Origin: Chloroflexota bacterium
GTDB taxonomy: Bacteria > Chloroflexota > Anaerolineae > Anaerolineales > Villigracilaceae
NCBI GenBank assembly: GCA_021787595.1
Contig: JAJYLQ010000007.1
Span: forward strand, 1-64,000
Reading direction: 5' to 3'
DNA length: 64,000 nt
Shown: piece by piece, positions 19,730 through 29,703 of the stretch
How the letters are laid out: each line of letters begins with the position of its first letter
How positions within the stretch are numbered: position 1 is the first letter of the stretch
Notes under the pieces: generated by a model
What the model was told of the DNA's origin: nothing
Seen by the model: only the letters and a program-made list of their open reading frames with translations
Database searches by the model: none
Program-made: the position numbers and the translations under genes

Positions 19730-20647
19730 CTATTTCTTCGTCCCCATGTGACTCACGCGTGAAGGCTGCACACTGACCCCCGCGGGCTGGACAGCTTTCA
19801 CAACCTGTTCATCCTTCGCCAGCCGGGTCAAATGCTTAACCATGACCGCCTGACGCGCTCCCGCGTGCGCGCCAAGATCTTCCAGCACCGGCTCGAGCCA
19901 GGCCTGATAGGAGCGGACACAGATATAAATCGGCCGCCCACCGCGGTCGGGGAAACGGTCAATGAGCGAAATCAGCTTCGCGCTGACGTTTGTCGCTTCG
20001 GGATGGATCAATGGCGTCAACACGATACCAGCCATTCCGCTCGATGTGCCGACATAACAGTTGACTCCCTCGTTGCAGATAAATCCAACAGTGCGCTTCG
20101 GCATCTGCTCGACAGGCTGCAAGAGCGGCGGAACAATTTGGTGATACAAAGTTTGAATGGATGGCAAGTCAACTGAGTTGACGCGCGACCACTTGCAATT
20201 CGAGTCCGTGTCAGCCAGATTGCCGACGTCCCACATGCGCTGCCAGGCATAGACGGAAAATCCCGCGGCACGCAATGGAGAAAAGGCGTCGCTGATTTCA
20301 TCCACTTCAGCAAGGATATGGAATGCGCCCCACGTTCCCGCCTGAACGCTTAGATTCTCAATGAGAAGGGGTACTACAGGATGATCGAGCAGCGCAGTTG
20401 GAGCCAGATACAACAATCTGGCAAACGTATCGCCATTCGTATGAATGATGCCGCCCAGCAGCGTCGAACGATCCTCATCCGCCACGGCAGAATAAATGTG
20501 ACGACGCGGATTTATATACGCCATCACGCCCATCGCTCCCAGGGGATTGCCGCGCGTCAACAAGCGGGCGGAGTCGAGGCTGATGGCTTCGTCGCGGTAG
20601 CGATATAAAGCGGGCAGATCGCGAAGGTCAAGCGGGCGGATGGACAT
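19730..20647 (-). CDS. GNAT-like acetyltransferase domain protein
   Basis: MSIRPLDLRDLPALYRYRDEAISLDS... N-terminus typical of GNAT-like proteins. Confidence 0.6.
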   Translation of the reverse strand: MSIRPLDLRDLPALYRYRDEAISLDSARLLTRGNPLGAMGVMAYINPRRHIYSAVADEDRSTLLGGIIHTNGDTFARLLYLAPTALLDHPVVPLLIENLSVQAGTWGAFHILAEVDEISDAFSPLRAAGFSVYAWQRMWDVGNLADTDSNCKWSRVNSVDLPSIQTLYHQIVPPLLQPVEQMPKRTVGFICNEGVNCYVGTSSGMAGIVLTPLIHPEATNVSAKLISLIDRFPDRGGRPIYICVRSYQAWLEPVLEDLGAHAGARQAVMVKHLTRLAKDEQVVKAVQPAGVSVQPSRVSHMGTKK

Positions 20648-20716
20648 CGGTTAAAAGTTGGAAGGTTAGAAGGCTGAAAGTTTGCGAGTCAAGTTTCAAC
20701 CTGAGACATTGAACCG

Positions 20717-21295
20717 CTAATCGGCCAGTGAGAGGAAATATTCGTGAAAACGCGCATCGTTCGTCAATTCGGGGTGAAAAGATGTCGCCAAAAGATGGCC
20801 TTGTTGCGCGGCGACGATTCTCCCGTCCGCGACCGAGGCGAGAATCTTTGCATCCCCATGAACCGACTCGATGATCGGCGCGCGGATGAAAACCGCGTGA
20901 AACGCATCCTTCGTGCCGGTGACCTGCTTGAGCTCGGGGACATCCAGATCAGCCTCGAACGAATCCACCTGGCGGCCAAAGGCATTCCGTTCCACCTTGA
21001 TGTCCATCAGACTCAACAATGGCTGTGCGCGGCTGATGTCTTTCGACATGAAGATCGCGCCCGCGCATGTTCCCCAAATGGCATGGCGTTGACCAAACTG
21101 GCGCAGCGGTTCCATCAAACCGTAATCCGTTGCAAGTTTTCCGATTGTGGTTGACTCGCCGCCTGGAATGATCAAACCATCGAGACCTTTTAGATGTTCG
21201 GGCAAACGCACTTCGACGGCCTCCACGTTGAGACGTTTGAGCATAACGATATGCTCTGCAAAGTCGCCTTGAATGGCGAGTACACCGATTTTCAT
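20717..21295 (-). CDS. pdxT: Pyridoxal 5'-phosphate synthase glutaminase subunit
   Basis: MKIGVLAIQGDFAEHIVMLKRL, GLIIPGGESTTIGKL, HAIWGTCAGAIFMSKDI. Confidence 0.97.
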   Translation of the reverse strand: MKIGVLAIQGDFAEHIVMLKRLNVEAVEVRLPEHLKGLDGLIIPGGESTTIGKLATDYGLMEPLRQFGQRHAIWGTCAGAIFMSKDISRAQPLLSLMDIKVERNAFGRQVDSFEADLDVPELKQVTGTKDAFHAVFIRAPIIESVHGDAKILASVADGRIVAAQQGHLLATSFHPELTNDARFHEYFLSLAD

Positions 21296-21305
21296 AGTTG
21301 TTATC

Positions 21306-21365
21306 GTAGGGGCACAGCGAGGCCTTAAACGATTTTGACGATTGAACGTTTCGCTGTGCCCCTAC
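21306..21365. repeat. Intergenic palindromic repeat, family B
   Basis: gtaggggcacagcg...cgctgtgcccctac. Confidence 0.8.
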
Positions 21366-21371
21366 AGCAAT

Positions 21372-22259
21372 TTACCATCCTCTGCCCGCGATCTTTTCCG
21401 CCTCAGGCATCTGCGAGACGTTCCGCCCGACCATTGGTTCGCCGAGATTCTTGCTGACTTCGGCAAGAATGGATGCGTCCTGATAATGCGTTACGGCTTT
21501 GACGATGGCCGCCGCGCGACGCGCCGGATCGCCGCTCTTGAAAATGCCGGAGCCGACGAACACACCATCCACGCCGAGTTGCATCATCAATGCCGCATCG
21601 GCCGGCGTCGCAACTCCGCCCGCGGCGAAGTTGACAACCGGCATTCTTCCAAGTTCTTTGGTTTCCTTAACAAGTTCATACGGTGCGCCAAGTTCTTTCG
21701 CAAACGCCATCAGTTCTTCATCTGCCATCGTTTGCAGGCGACGAATATCGCCTAGCACGGTGCGCGCGTGACGAACCGCCTCGACCACATCGCCTGTGCC
21801 AGCCTCGCCTTTCGTACGAATCATCGCGGCGCCTTCGCCGATGCGTCGTAACGCTTCGCCGAGATTGCGGCATCCGCAAACGAACGGCACTTTGAATAAA
21901 TGCTTGTTGATGTGATTCTGTTCATCAGCAGGCGTCAGCACCTCGGACTCATCAATGTAGTCCACACCAATCGCTTCGAGAATTTGCGCTTCGACAAAAT
22001 GTCCAATGCGACATTTCGCCATGACCGGTATCGTAACTGAATCCATGATCTTCATAATTAAATCCGGGTCGGACATGCGCGCCACGCCGCCTTGGGCGCG
22101 AATATCCGCGGGGACGCGCTCGAGCGCCATGACGGCGCATGCGCCGGCCTCTTCCGCGATCTTGGCATGTTCCGGCGTGACCACATCCATGATGACGCCG
22201 CCTTTTAACATTTGGGCTAAACCCTTTTTCACTGCAAATGTACCAGTCTGTTGTTCCAT
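21372..22259 (-). CDS. pdxS: Pyridoxal 5'-phosphate synthase lyase subunit
   Basis: [53 protein letters not shown]. Confidence 0.98.
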   Translation of the reverse strand: MEQQTGTFAVKKGLAQMLKGGVIMDVVTPEHAKIAEEAGACAVMALERVPADIRAQGGVARMSDPDLIMKIMDSVTIPVMAKCRIGHFVEAQILEAIGVDYIDESEVLTPADEQNHINKHLFKVPFVCGCRNLGEALRRIGEGAAMIRTKGEAGTGDVVEAVRHARTVLGDIRRLQTMADEELMAFAKELGAPYELVKETKELGRMPVVNFAAGGVATPADAALMMQLGVDGVFVGSGIFKSGDPARRAAAIVKAVTHYQDASILAEVSKNLGEPMVGRNVSQMPEAEKIAGRGW

Positions 22260-22343
22260 ATTACTCTCCTTAGATTACGTCGATTTTGATTTTACCATGC
22301 GCATATCTCTTCAAACAACCAATGAAATTCTCACATTTTATTA

Positions 22344-23510
22344 TCAGTACAAGGCCGCCTCTTCCAGAATATGATCCAGACATTCGATCAGACGCAGAAC
22401 ATTTTCCTTTTCCATTGTCAACGCTGGATCAAATCGCAGAATGTTTCCAACTGGGTAATAATAGCCGACCAGGAAACCCTTTTCCAGCAAGGCCCGGTAC
22501 ATGGAAGCCGCTGTGATTCTATCGTGAGGCTGAAATTCCAAGCCAAGCAACATTCCCCGCCCACGCGCCTCTTTGATCGCCGCATGTTTTTGCGCAAGCC
22601 GCCTCAGTTCATTCAGAAAGAAATTGCCAAGCTCATTCCCTTTCTCGACCCAATTTCCTTCATGAAAAACAGTAATTACCTCCTTTGCCGTCGCACAGCC
22701 CAGAGGGTCATTTTGGTGAGACTGTGCATAGTGGAATCCGCTGTTTTCCAAGTTCTCGGCCACTTCCAAGGACATTGCCACTGCACTGATCGGATACCCG
22801 TTCCCTAATCCTTTTCCGAGAGCCACGATATCAGGTTGAATATCATAGTGTTGAAAGCCAAACCATTTGCCAGTGCGTCCCATGCCGGCAGTAACTTCAT
22901 TAACAAGGACCAAACCACCCATCTGTCGAATTTTTCCAACAATGCTGTGAATAAGCGGTGCGGGAGGAAAATGAACAAAGCTAATTCCGCTGCCGCCCGG
23001 CTCAAAGACAAAACCACCGATTTTTTCGAAAGGAATTTTCTCCAGGCGGTTATCTATGTTTGTATGGGTGCAGCTGTTCCAATCAAGCAAAAACCATTCA
23101 GTAAGTTGCTTGTTGCCTGCGGAACCGTACGAGCCTAGAAATGAATTTTGGAAAGTGAGTAATAGCGGTTTCCCTGTAATGCGGCGAATAGCCTGAACAC
23201 CGAACTCCACTGCCTCACTGCCTGAACTCAGGAATGTACATTTCCCATTTTCGATACCAACGATATCCAAGACTGCTTTCGCCGCCTCTTCACATAGGTT
23301 GTTGGGGTAACGCGTGCCAAGATGAATGATCTGCTTCAATTGGGATTCAATCGCCAGGCGAATTCTCGGATTGTTGTGACCCAGCGCAGTACACCAAATC
23401 CCAGATTCAAAATCAACATATTGCTTGCCCTCTGTATCGTAGAGAAAGCAGTTTTCACCACGAACAAAATCAGTCTTGATAATTTCGTGGCATTTTAAAA
23501 TATGTTGCAT
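22344..23510 (-). CDS. Class III PLP-dependent aminotransferase
   Basis: GHNNPRIRLAIESQLKQ, SSGSEAVEFGVQAIRR, GKGLGNGYPISAVAM; variant VNEVTAGMGRTG motif. Confidence 0.9.
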   Translation of the reverse strand: MQHILKCHEIIKTDFVRGENCFLYDTEGKQYVDFESGIWCTALGHNNPRIRLAIESQLKQIIHLGTRYPNNLCEEAAKAVLDIVGIENGKCTFLSSGSEAVEFGVQAIRRITGKPLLLTFQNSFLGSYGSAGNKQLTEWFLLDWNSCTHTNIDNRLEKIPFEKIGGFVFEPGGSGISFVHFPPAPLIHSIVGKIRQMGGLVLVNEVTAGMGRTGKWFGFQHYDIQPDIVALGKGLGNGYPISAVAMSLEVAENLENSGFHYAQSHQNDPLGCATAKEVITVFHEGNWVEKGNELGNFFLNELRRLAQKHAAIKEARGRGMLLGLEFQPHDRITAASMYRALLEKGFLVGYYYPVGNILRFDPALTMEKENVLRLIECLDHILEEAALY

Positions 23511-23590
23511 GTCTTCCTTCTTGAGTACCTATTATTACAGCGCAAAGTTAGAGTTTTGAGGGTTCTGCTCATGGCTTTCCTACCGTTTTC

Positions 23591-23664
23591 GCCCTCATCC
23601 CCACCCCTTCCCCCGAATGGGGAAGGGAGTCTCCTCTCCCTTCGGGAGAGGGAAAGGGTGAGGG
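23591..23664. repeat. GC-rich palindromic repeat, family A
   Basis: gccctcatccccaccccttcccc...ggggaaggg...ctctcccttcgggagag...ggtgaggg. Confidence 0.8.
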
Positions 23665-24100
23665 AGAATTGGCAGGGAACGATTGCTCGACCTTGCGCTG
23701 TAATGCTATTCAAGAACAGGATATCTATATGCGCATCCTTCGTTCATCCCTGGCCAAGTCGGCAACAAGCCGCCCTTGGCTGCTTCGGATCCCGGAGGCT
23801 TCGAAGTTGGCCCTGTTTCCTTCGTACGTTCAAAGCACTTCATAAGCACATCCTAAGTAAATCCTTTACAGTCAGCTAGGGCGGGCAACGCAGTTCTCAG
23901 GCTCTTACTTTCTGACAAGGACCATCATCTGTTCATTGATTCTGATTTTAGAACAGGATTGGTATATGTTAAGAGCCAATAACTGCCAATTTGTAATAGA
24001 CCAATTTTGGTAGTTTAGTGAATTAACAAAAAATTGTCTCTATCAGCCACGAAGATACAGTAGTATATTCACAGAACCAATCACGAAATGGAGGCACGGG

Positions 24101-25579
24101 ATGCGAATTCCTCTTGATCGTCAAAGCGAAGTTCCTCTCTACCAGCAAATCGGTTCTTACTTACGCCAAGCCATACTTTCTGGAAATCTGCTGGCTGATA
24201 CTCGTCTGCCAGCTTGTCGTCAACTTGCGCGTGATTTAGGAGTCAATCGCATTACTGTGGAAAATGCCTATTCTGAATTAGAGTCCGAGGGGTTGGTATC
24301 ATCCCGTATGGGAAGCGGCACATATATCCTGCCTCAGAATCACTTTGCGTTGATTCAAAAAAATGATCCAGATGCATTATGGCCGCTGTGGCAACAGAGT
24401 GTAAAGGATAGAGATACCGAGTCAAAGTCCAGCATGGTGGAGGAAATGCTTAGGGCATCCAGGCAACCTCACCCCATCAATTTTTCCTCCGGTGTTAGCG
24501 ATTCCCGTCAGTTTCCTGCCGATGAATTTCGTAAAGTCCTGCAGGCCGTTATGAGACGCGATGATGCCGCTGCATTGGATTATGGTGAAGGCAGTGGGTA
24601 TGCTCCGCTTCGTGAAGGGATTGCTCATATTCTTGCTAGTCAGGGACTGCAAACGGGCCCTGAAAATATTCTGATTACGGCTGGCTCACAACAAGCCATC
24701 TTTCTGGCATCCCAAGTGCTCTTGAAACCGGACGATGTTGTTCTGGTTGAGAACCCAACTTATTCCATTGCTATTGATCTATTTCGCCGTCTCGGCTTTC
24801 AAGTTATAGGTATCCCAATGGATGGACAAGGGATGCAAGTTGAAAAATTGGAGAATCTTCTTCAGCAATATCATCCTAAACTTATCTACACGATTCCAAA
24901 TTTTCACAACCCAACGGGTACATGTTTGAGCAGCCCACGCCGCCGCCAAATGATTGTTCTTGCAGACCGATATAATGTCCCAATATTGGAGGATGATTTT
25001 GTGGGGGATTTGCGATACGAGGGACATTCGCAACCTTCTCTCAAGGCATTGGATCCGGGCGGTCAGGTAATTTATGTCAGCACGTTTTCCAAAATGTTAA
25101 TGCCCGGATTGAGGATTGGATTCATCGTGGCAAATGGACCAGTGTACGATAGTTTGGTCAATTTCAAACACCTCAGCGATTTGGCAACTTCCACCCTGAT
25201 CCAGCGCACCCTAGAGTCTTATGTAACGGTGGGCCGTTATCAGGCATACCTGCGTCGATCATGCCGAATCTTTCATAAGCGTCGTGATGCCATGGTGGAA
25301 GCCATCGAGCACTACCTGCCTCCTGATGTTTCCTATGACACGCCTAAGGGCGGATTATTTATCTGGTTACGATTGCCCGATGGTCTGTTTGCTGACGAAT
25401 TGCTTCCCATCGCATGTGAAGCCGGTGTGGCGTTTGCGGCTGGTAATTGTTTTTTTACAGGCGACGTGGGCGGCAGGGAATGGCTTCGCCTTAATTTTGT
25501 ATCACAGCCGGCGGAAGATATTGAAGAAGGAATCAAAAGGCTGGGACTGGCTGTCCACCGGCTGAAAGGCCGCAAATAA
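24101..25579 (+). CDS. MocR/GabR-PdxR-type regulator (GntR wHTH fused to aminotransferase-I domain)
   Basis: N-terminal PLYQQIGSYLRQAILSGNLLADTRLPACRQLARDLGVNRITVENAYSELESEGLV and AAT-I fold (NPTGTCLSSPRRRQ, STFSKMLMPGLRIG). Confidence 0.95.
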   Translation: MRIPLDRQSEVPLYQQIGSYLRQAILSGNLLADTRLPACRQLARDLGVNRITVENAYSELESEGLVSSRMGSGTYILPQNHFALIQKNDPDALWPLWQQSVKDRDTESKSSMVEEMLRASRQPHPINFSSGVSDSRQFPADEFRKVLQAVMRRDDAAALDYGEGSGYAPLREGIAHILASQGLQTGPENILITAGSQQAIFLASQVLLKPDDVVLVENPTYSIAIDLFRRLGFQVIGIPMDGQGMQVEKLENLLQQYHPKLIYTIPNFHNPTGTCLSSPRRRQMIVLADRYNVPILEDDFVGDLRYEGHSQPSLKALDPGGQVIYVSTFSKMLMPGLRIGFIVANGPVYDSLVNFKHLSDLATSTLIQRTLESYVTVGRYQAYLRRSCRIFHKRRDAMVEAIEHYLPPDVSYDTPKGGLFIWLRLPDGLFADELLPIACEAGVAFAAGNCFFTGDVGGREWLRLNFVSQPAEDIEEGIKRLGLAVHRLKGRK

Positions 25580-25702
25580 CTTTCTGAATATTTGGGAAAT
25601 TTTGAAAAAAGCTTCCGAAGTTCCTTTCGAGAAGGCTTGACAAAGCGTTTCTTCGTGATACAATTATGACAATGATACAATTAGTTCAATTTTGCGGATG
25701 AT

Positions 25703-26149
25703 ATGCCGAATCAAAAACCGCTCACCTTACACCTCGACTTCCGCTCTGGATTGCCGATCTATATTCAAATCATGAATCAGATCGAGCAACAGGTTTCAGG
25801 CGGAACCTTGAAGCCAGGCGCTCAATTGCCGACTGTCCGCGCACTGGCATCGGAATTGCGCATCAATTTCAACACCGTGGCAAGAGCATATCGTCTATTG
25901 GATGAGGCTGGTGTCATCTCAACCCAACAAGGGCGCGGCACGTATATCCTGGTGAAGCCTCCGCCCGAAGTTGAGAGGAAACTTCGACAGGAAACGCTGG
26001 AAGCGTTGGCGCGTCAATATATCGGCGAGGCGAAGCGGATCAATTTTTCGGACGCGGAAATAAATCAGATGGTCCGCGACCAGCTCAAGTCATGGAAAGC
26101 TAGCGTTGAGCACAGTCGAAACGAAACGCAAGACGTTGATATTGAATAA
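25703..26149 (+). CDS. GntR family (YtrA-type) transcriptional regulator
   Basis: PIYIQIMNQIEQQVSGGTLKPGAQLPTVRALASELRINFNTVARAYRLLDEAGVISTQQGRGTYI. Confidence 0.94.
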   Translation: MPNQKPLTLHLDFRSGLPIYIQIMNQIEQQVSGGTLKPGAQLPTVRALASELRINFNTVARAYRLLDEAGVISTQQGRGTYILVKPPPEVERKLRQETLEALARQYIGEAKRINFSDAEINQMVRDQLKSWKASVEHSRNETQDVDIE

Positions 26150-26267
26150 AAGTCAATTTATTTTGTCGCCTAGGCGGTGTCGCATGGCGCCATGGAAGAG
26201 CGCCACGTCCCGCCGCCGCTGACGGCGGCTTGAACAAAGAAATGAACAAGAAAAGGAGAACGCTGTC

Positions 26268-27206
26268 ATGGAAAATAAATTTCTCAAGAACATCATTCAA
26301 AAGAAAGGGATGCAGAACGATCAGCACATCCCGCCGATTGCAGCCTTTGTATTCGCGATCACGATTGTCGGAACGATCAAGGTTATCTTGATACTCGAGA
26401 GTTTGCATACATCCGATTTCAATATCGGTGCCGCTACGCTGGTGATGAGCGCGCTCTCGATCTTTTTGCTCTTTGCCATCAAAGTCGCGGCGCAATGGGA
26501 AAAGGCGGTGGTCTTGCGGCTTGGCAAGTTCAACGGTTTGAAGGGTCCTGGTATATTTTGGATCATACCCATTCTCGACTCTGCCGTAACGTGGATTGAT
26601 CATCGTGTTACGGTCACGCCATTCTCGGCTGAGAAGACTCTGACCAAAGATACCGTGCCGGTGGATGTGGATGCGGTTCTGTTTTGGGTGGTATGGGACG
26701 CAGAGAAAGCCGCTCTGGAAGTGACCGATTACAAGTCCGCGATTTCGTGGGCGGCGCAGACCGCGCTGCGAGAAATCATCGGGCAGATGACATTGGCGGA
26801 TATTTTAGTTGGCCGTGCCAAGATGGATGCCGACCTGCAGAAGATCATTGACGAGCGTACCACGCCCTGGGGCGTGACCGTCCAATCGGTCGAGATCCGC
26901 GACGTGGTCATTCCGCAGGTTTTGGAAGACACGATGTCGCGCCAGGCACAAGCCGAACGCGAGCGCCAAGCGCGTGTCATCCTCGGCGAATCGGAAAAGC
27001 AGATTGCCACATCATTCGCCGAGGCGGCTGAGTCTTACGCGGATAATCCGACTGCATTGCATCTGCGTGCCATGAACATGCTCTTTGAGGGCTTGAAGGA
27101 AAAAGGCGCGCTGGTCATCGTGCCGTCATCCGCAGTGGACACGATGAATCTCGGCGGCTTGAGTGGTATGGTTTCTCTGGCGCAGAATCAAAAGCCAAAG
27201 GAATAA
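26268..27206 (+). CDS. SPFH/band 7 (slipin/stomatin) protein
   Basis: EKAVVLRLGKFNGLKGPGIFWIIPILDSAVTWIDHRVTV...AQAERERQARVILGESEKQIA. Confidence 0.95.
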   Translation: MENKFLKNIIQKKGMQNDQHIPPIAAFVFAITIVGTIKVILILESLHTSDFNIGAATLVMSALSIFLLFAIKVAAQWEKAVVLRLGKFNGLKGPGIFWIIPILDSAVTWIDHRVTVTPFSAEKTLTKDTVPVDVDAVLFWVVWDAEKAALEVTDYKSAISWAAQTALREIIGQMTLADILVGRAKMDADLQKIIDERTTPWGVTVQSVEIRDVVIPQVLEDTMSRQAQAERERQARVILGESEKQIATSFAEAAESYADNPTALHLRAMNMLFEGLKEKGALVIVPSSAVDTMNLGGLSGMVSLAQNQKPKE

Positions 27207-27210
27207 GTGG

Positions 27211-27408
27211 ATGGAAAGCCCTTCGCGCAGAAAAGTGGTTACAGTCGCCACAACGATTGCCGTTATTACCATAGCGGCAGTTATCTTCACAAAAATCATG
27301 GGTGCGATTATGGTCGCCGCCTTCTTCGCCGGGGTTGGGACTGCGCTGGTTGTCGTATTGTTGATCCTTGCTGGTTTGCTAACCAAGCCAGCCGACAGAA
27401 GAAAGTAA
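27211..27408 (+). CDS. Small hypothetical membrane protein
   Basis: 66-aa ORF with two hydrophobic segments immediately after the SPFH gene. Confidence 0.55.
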   Translation: MESPSRRKVVTVATTIAVITIAAVIFTKIMGAIMVAAFFAGVGTALVVVLLILAGLLTKPADRRK

Positions 27409-27443
27409 ATGATTGAGTTTTCAAAGATCAGGAAGAAACTTCA

Positions 27444-28970
27444 ATGAATCGTTCTTCGGTCTTCCATCATATTCTATGGAGCGATGTCGGAGTTCTGATA
27501 TTGCTCGCGTTGGCGCGCGTTTTATTGCAAATCCCTACCAACGGAATGTATGGCTTTCATCAAGACGAATTGGTCACAATGGATATTGCCGCGCGTAACT
27601 TGGCATGGGGATATGTTGCGTGGCCTCCAGTCACACCATTTCTGGCGCGCCTCGCGTTGACCTTGTTCGGCTTATCGCCCATTGGTCTGCGTTCCTTCGC
27701 CGTCGTCGCGGAGGGAATCGTGATGGTACTGACGGGTTTGATGATCCGTGATCTAGGAGGCAAACGTTGGACGCAAATTCTCGGTGTGGTGGCCGTTGCC
27801 ACGACACCCAATTCCATTGTTCAAGGCGGGTTGTTCCAGTATGAAACCTTGGATTATCTATGTTGGGTGCTGTTGGCTTTTACGGTTATACGCTTGTTGA
27901 AGACCGAAAATCCGCGCTGGTGGTTAGGCATCGGTGCGGCTATCGGCTTGGGCATGCTGACCAAATACACCATCGCCTTTTCGGTCGCAGGATTGATCGT
28001 CGGTGTTCTCCTCACCAGCAACCGTCACTATTTGAAAAGCAGGTGGTTATGGTTCGGTGCATTGTTGGCATTGGTTATCTGGCTTCCTAACTTGATCTGG
28101 CAATTTCAGAATCACTTTGTCTCACTCTATTTCCTTGCCAGCATCCACACACGAGACATACAGAATGGTTTGACCAGCGGTTTCCTGACAGATCAGATTC
28201 TGTTCAATTTCAATCCGGTGATGTTGTGCCTGGTGATCGCCGGTCTGTATTATTTCTTCTTTGCACCATCCGGTCAGCGCTATCGGATGATAGGCTGGAT
28301 GTACGTTGTGCCTTTCATCCTGTTGGTTCTCACGCAGGGCAAAGGTTATTATCTGGCGGCGACGTACCCAATGCTGGCAGCAGGCGGTGCAGTTTGGTGG
28401 GACGAACACCTGAGGCGCATATCCAACGAACGCCGCGCACGAGTCTGGCGACAGACAACCTGGAATGTGCTGAGTGTTGGCGCTGTGCTGATCATTGCGA
28501 CGGTACTGCCGGTTGCTCCGCTTGGTTCAGCCTGGTGGGATGTCGTCAGCAAAAGCAACAAGGAAGTGAAATCAGAAGTTGGTTGGCCCGAACTCGCTCA
28601 ACAAGTGGCGAATGCCTACAATTCGCTTCCGGCGGATGAAAGAACGGGCGCGGCGATTCTCGCGGCCAGTTCCGGCGAGGTCGGTTCGATTGATCTGTAC
28701 GGACCCGCTTATGGATTGCCGAGAGTCATCAGCGGTTTTGATTCGTATTGGGCGTATGGCTATGGAAATCCGCCGCCGACTACACTGCTTGTGGTTGGTT
28801 TCGACTCTGACCTGCTAAAGAATTTCCAGGATTGCAGGCTGATCGCGCCGATCACCACTCCGTTCAACATCCAGAACGAAGAGACGATCAATCACCGATC
28901 CATTTATGTGTGTCACAACCTGCTCATACCATGGCCTGTTTTCTGGCAGCATTTCCAGTATTTTGGTTAG
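27444..28970 (+). CDS. ArnT-like/GT39-type glycosyltransferase, integral membrane
   Basis: GMYGFHQDELVTMDIAARNLAWGYVAWPPVTPFLARL and multiple TM helices. Confidence 0.88.
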   Translation: MNRSSVFHHILWSDVGVLILLALARVLLQIPTNGMYGFHQDELVTMDIAARNLAWGYVAWPPVTPFLARLALTLFGLSPIGLRSFAVVAEGIVMVLTGLMIRDLGGKRWTQILGVVAVATTPNSIVQGGLFQYETLDYLCWVLLAFTVIRLLKTENPRWWLGIGAAIGLGMLTKYTIAFSVAGLIVGVLLTSNRHYLKSRWLWFGALLALVIWLPNLIWQFQNHFVSLYFLASIHTRDIQNGLTSGFLTDQILFNFNPVMLCLVIAGLYYFFFAPSGQRYRMIGWMYVVPFILLVLTQGKGYYLAATYPMLAAGGAVWWDEHLRRISNERRARVWRQTTWNVLSVGAVLIIATVLPVAPLGSAWWDVVSKSNKEVKSEVGWPELAQQVANAYNSLPADERTGAAILAASSGEVGSIDLYGPAYGLPRVISGFDSYWAYGYGNPPPTTLLVVGFDSDLLKNFQDCRLIAPITTPFNIQNEETINHRSIYVCHNLLIPWPVFWQHFQYFG

Positions 28971-29016
28971 CGTATCTGCGTTGCAAATTAGTAACAGGGA
29001 TACGTCAAGCCTCAAC

Positions 29017-29032
29017 CGTTTCACGTGAAACA
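29017..29032. promoter_or_regulatory. Candidate parS centromere site
   Basis: cGTTTCACGTGAAACa: perfect 14-bp palindrome, matches parS consensus TGTTTCACGTGAAACA at 15/16 positions. Confidence 0.85.
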
Positions 29033-29044
29033 AAAGGAGCATGA

Positions 29045-29695
29045 ATGTCTACTCGTACAACCCTTGGGATTGTTGTAATTCTGTTGATCGCATCCGCACT
29101 TGCCGGTGCGCTGCTTTGGAATCGCCTGCCTGACCCGATGGCTTCGCATTGGAATATCCGCGATCAAGCCAACGGCACGATGCCCAAGTTCTGGGGCGTG
29201 TTCCTGATGCCGCTGATCTCGCTGGCAATGCTCTTGTTGTTCTTGATAATCCCTGAGATTGACCCATTGAAAGCGAACATTGCCAAGTTCCGTGAGACGT
29301 TCAATCTGTTCATAGTGTTCATGATGTTGTTCTTAACCTATATCTATGGATTGACCTTGGCTTGGAACCTTGGTTTTACACATTTTCAGATGAGCGAAAT
29401 GCTTTTGCCCGCGCTTGGATTGTTGTTCATCTTGATCGGCTTCCTGCTCCGCAAAGCGAAGCGCAACTTCTTTATCGGCATCCGCACGCCGTGGACTCTT
29501 TCCAGCGACCACGTCTGGGACGAAACCCATCGGGTGGGGTCTGTTCTGTTCATTATTTCCGGCGTTCTGGCGCTGATCGGTTCGTTGTTTGGAAACCTCA
29601 TTGCCCTCTTGTTGATTCTCGTCCCGCTGATCGGCTCGGTGGTTTTCCTGGTTATTTATTCATACCTGCTGTATGCGCAAGAAACTAAAGCATAG
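29045..29695 (+). CDS. SdpI/DUF1648 family membrane protein
   Basis: LWNRLPDPMASHWNIRDQANGTMPKFWGVFLMPL and FIGIRTPWTLSSDHVWDETHR. Confidence 0.92.
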   Translation: MSTRTTLGIVVILLIASALAGALLWNRLPDPMASHWNIRDQANGTMPKFWGVFLMPLISLAMLLLFLIIPEIDPLKANIAKFRETFNLFIVFMMLFLTYIYGLTLAWNLGFTHFQMSEMLLPALGLLFILIGFLLRKAKRNFFIGIRTPWTLSSDHVWDETHRVGSVLFIISGVLALIGSLFGNLIALLLILVPLIGSVVFLVIYSYLLYAQETKA

Positions 29696-29703
29696 GAGAT
29701 AAC

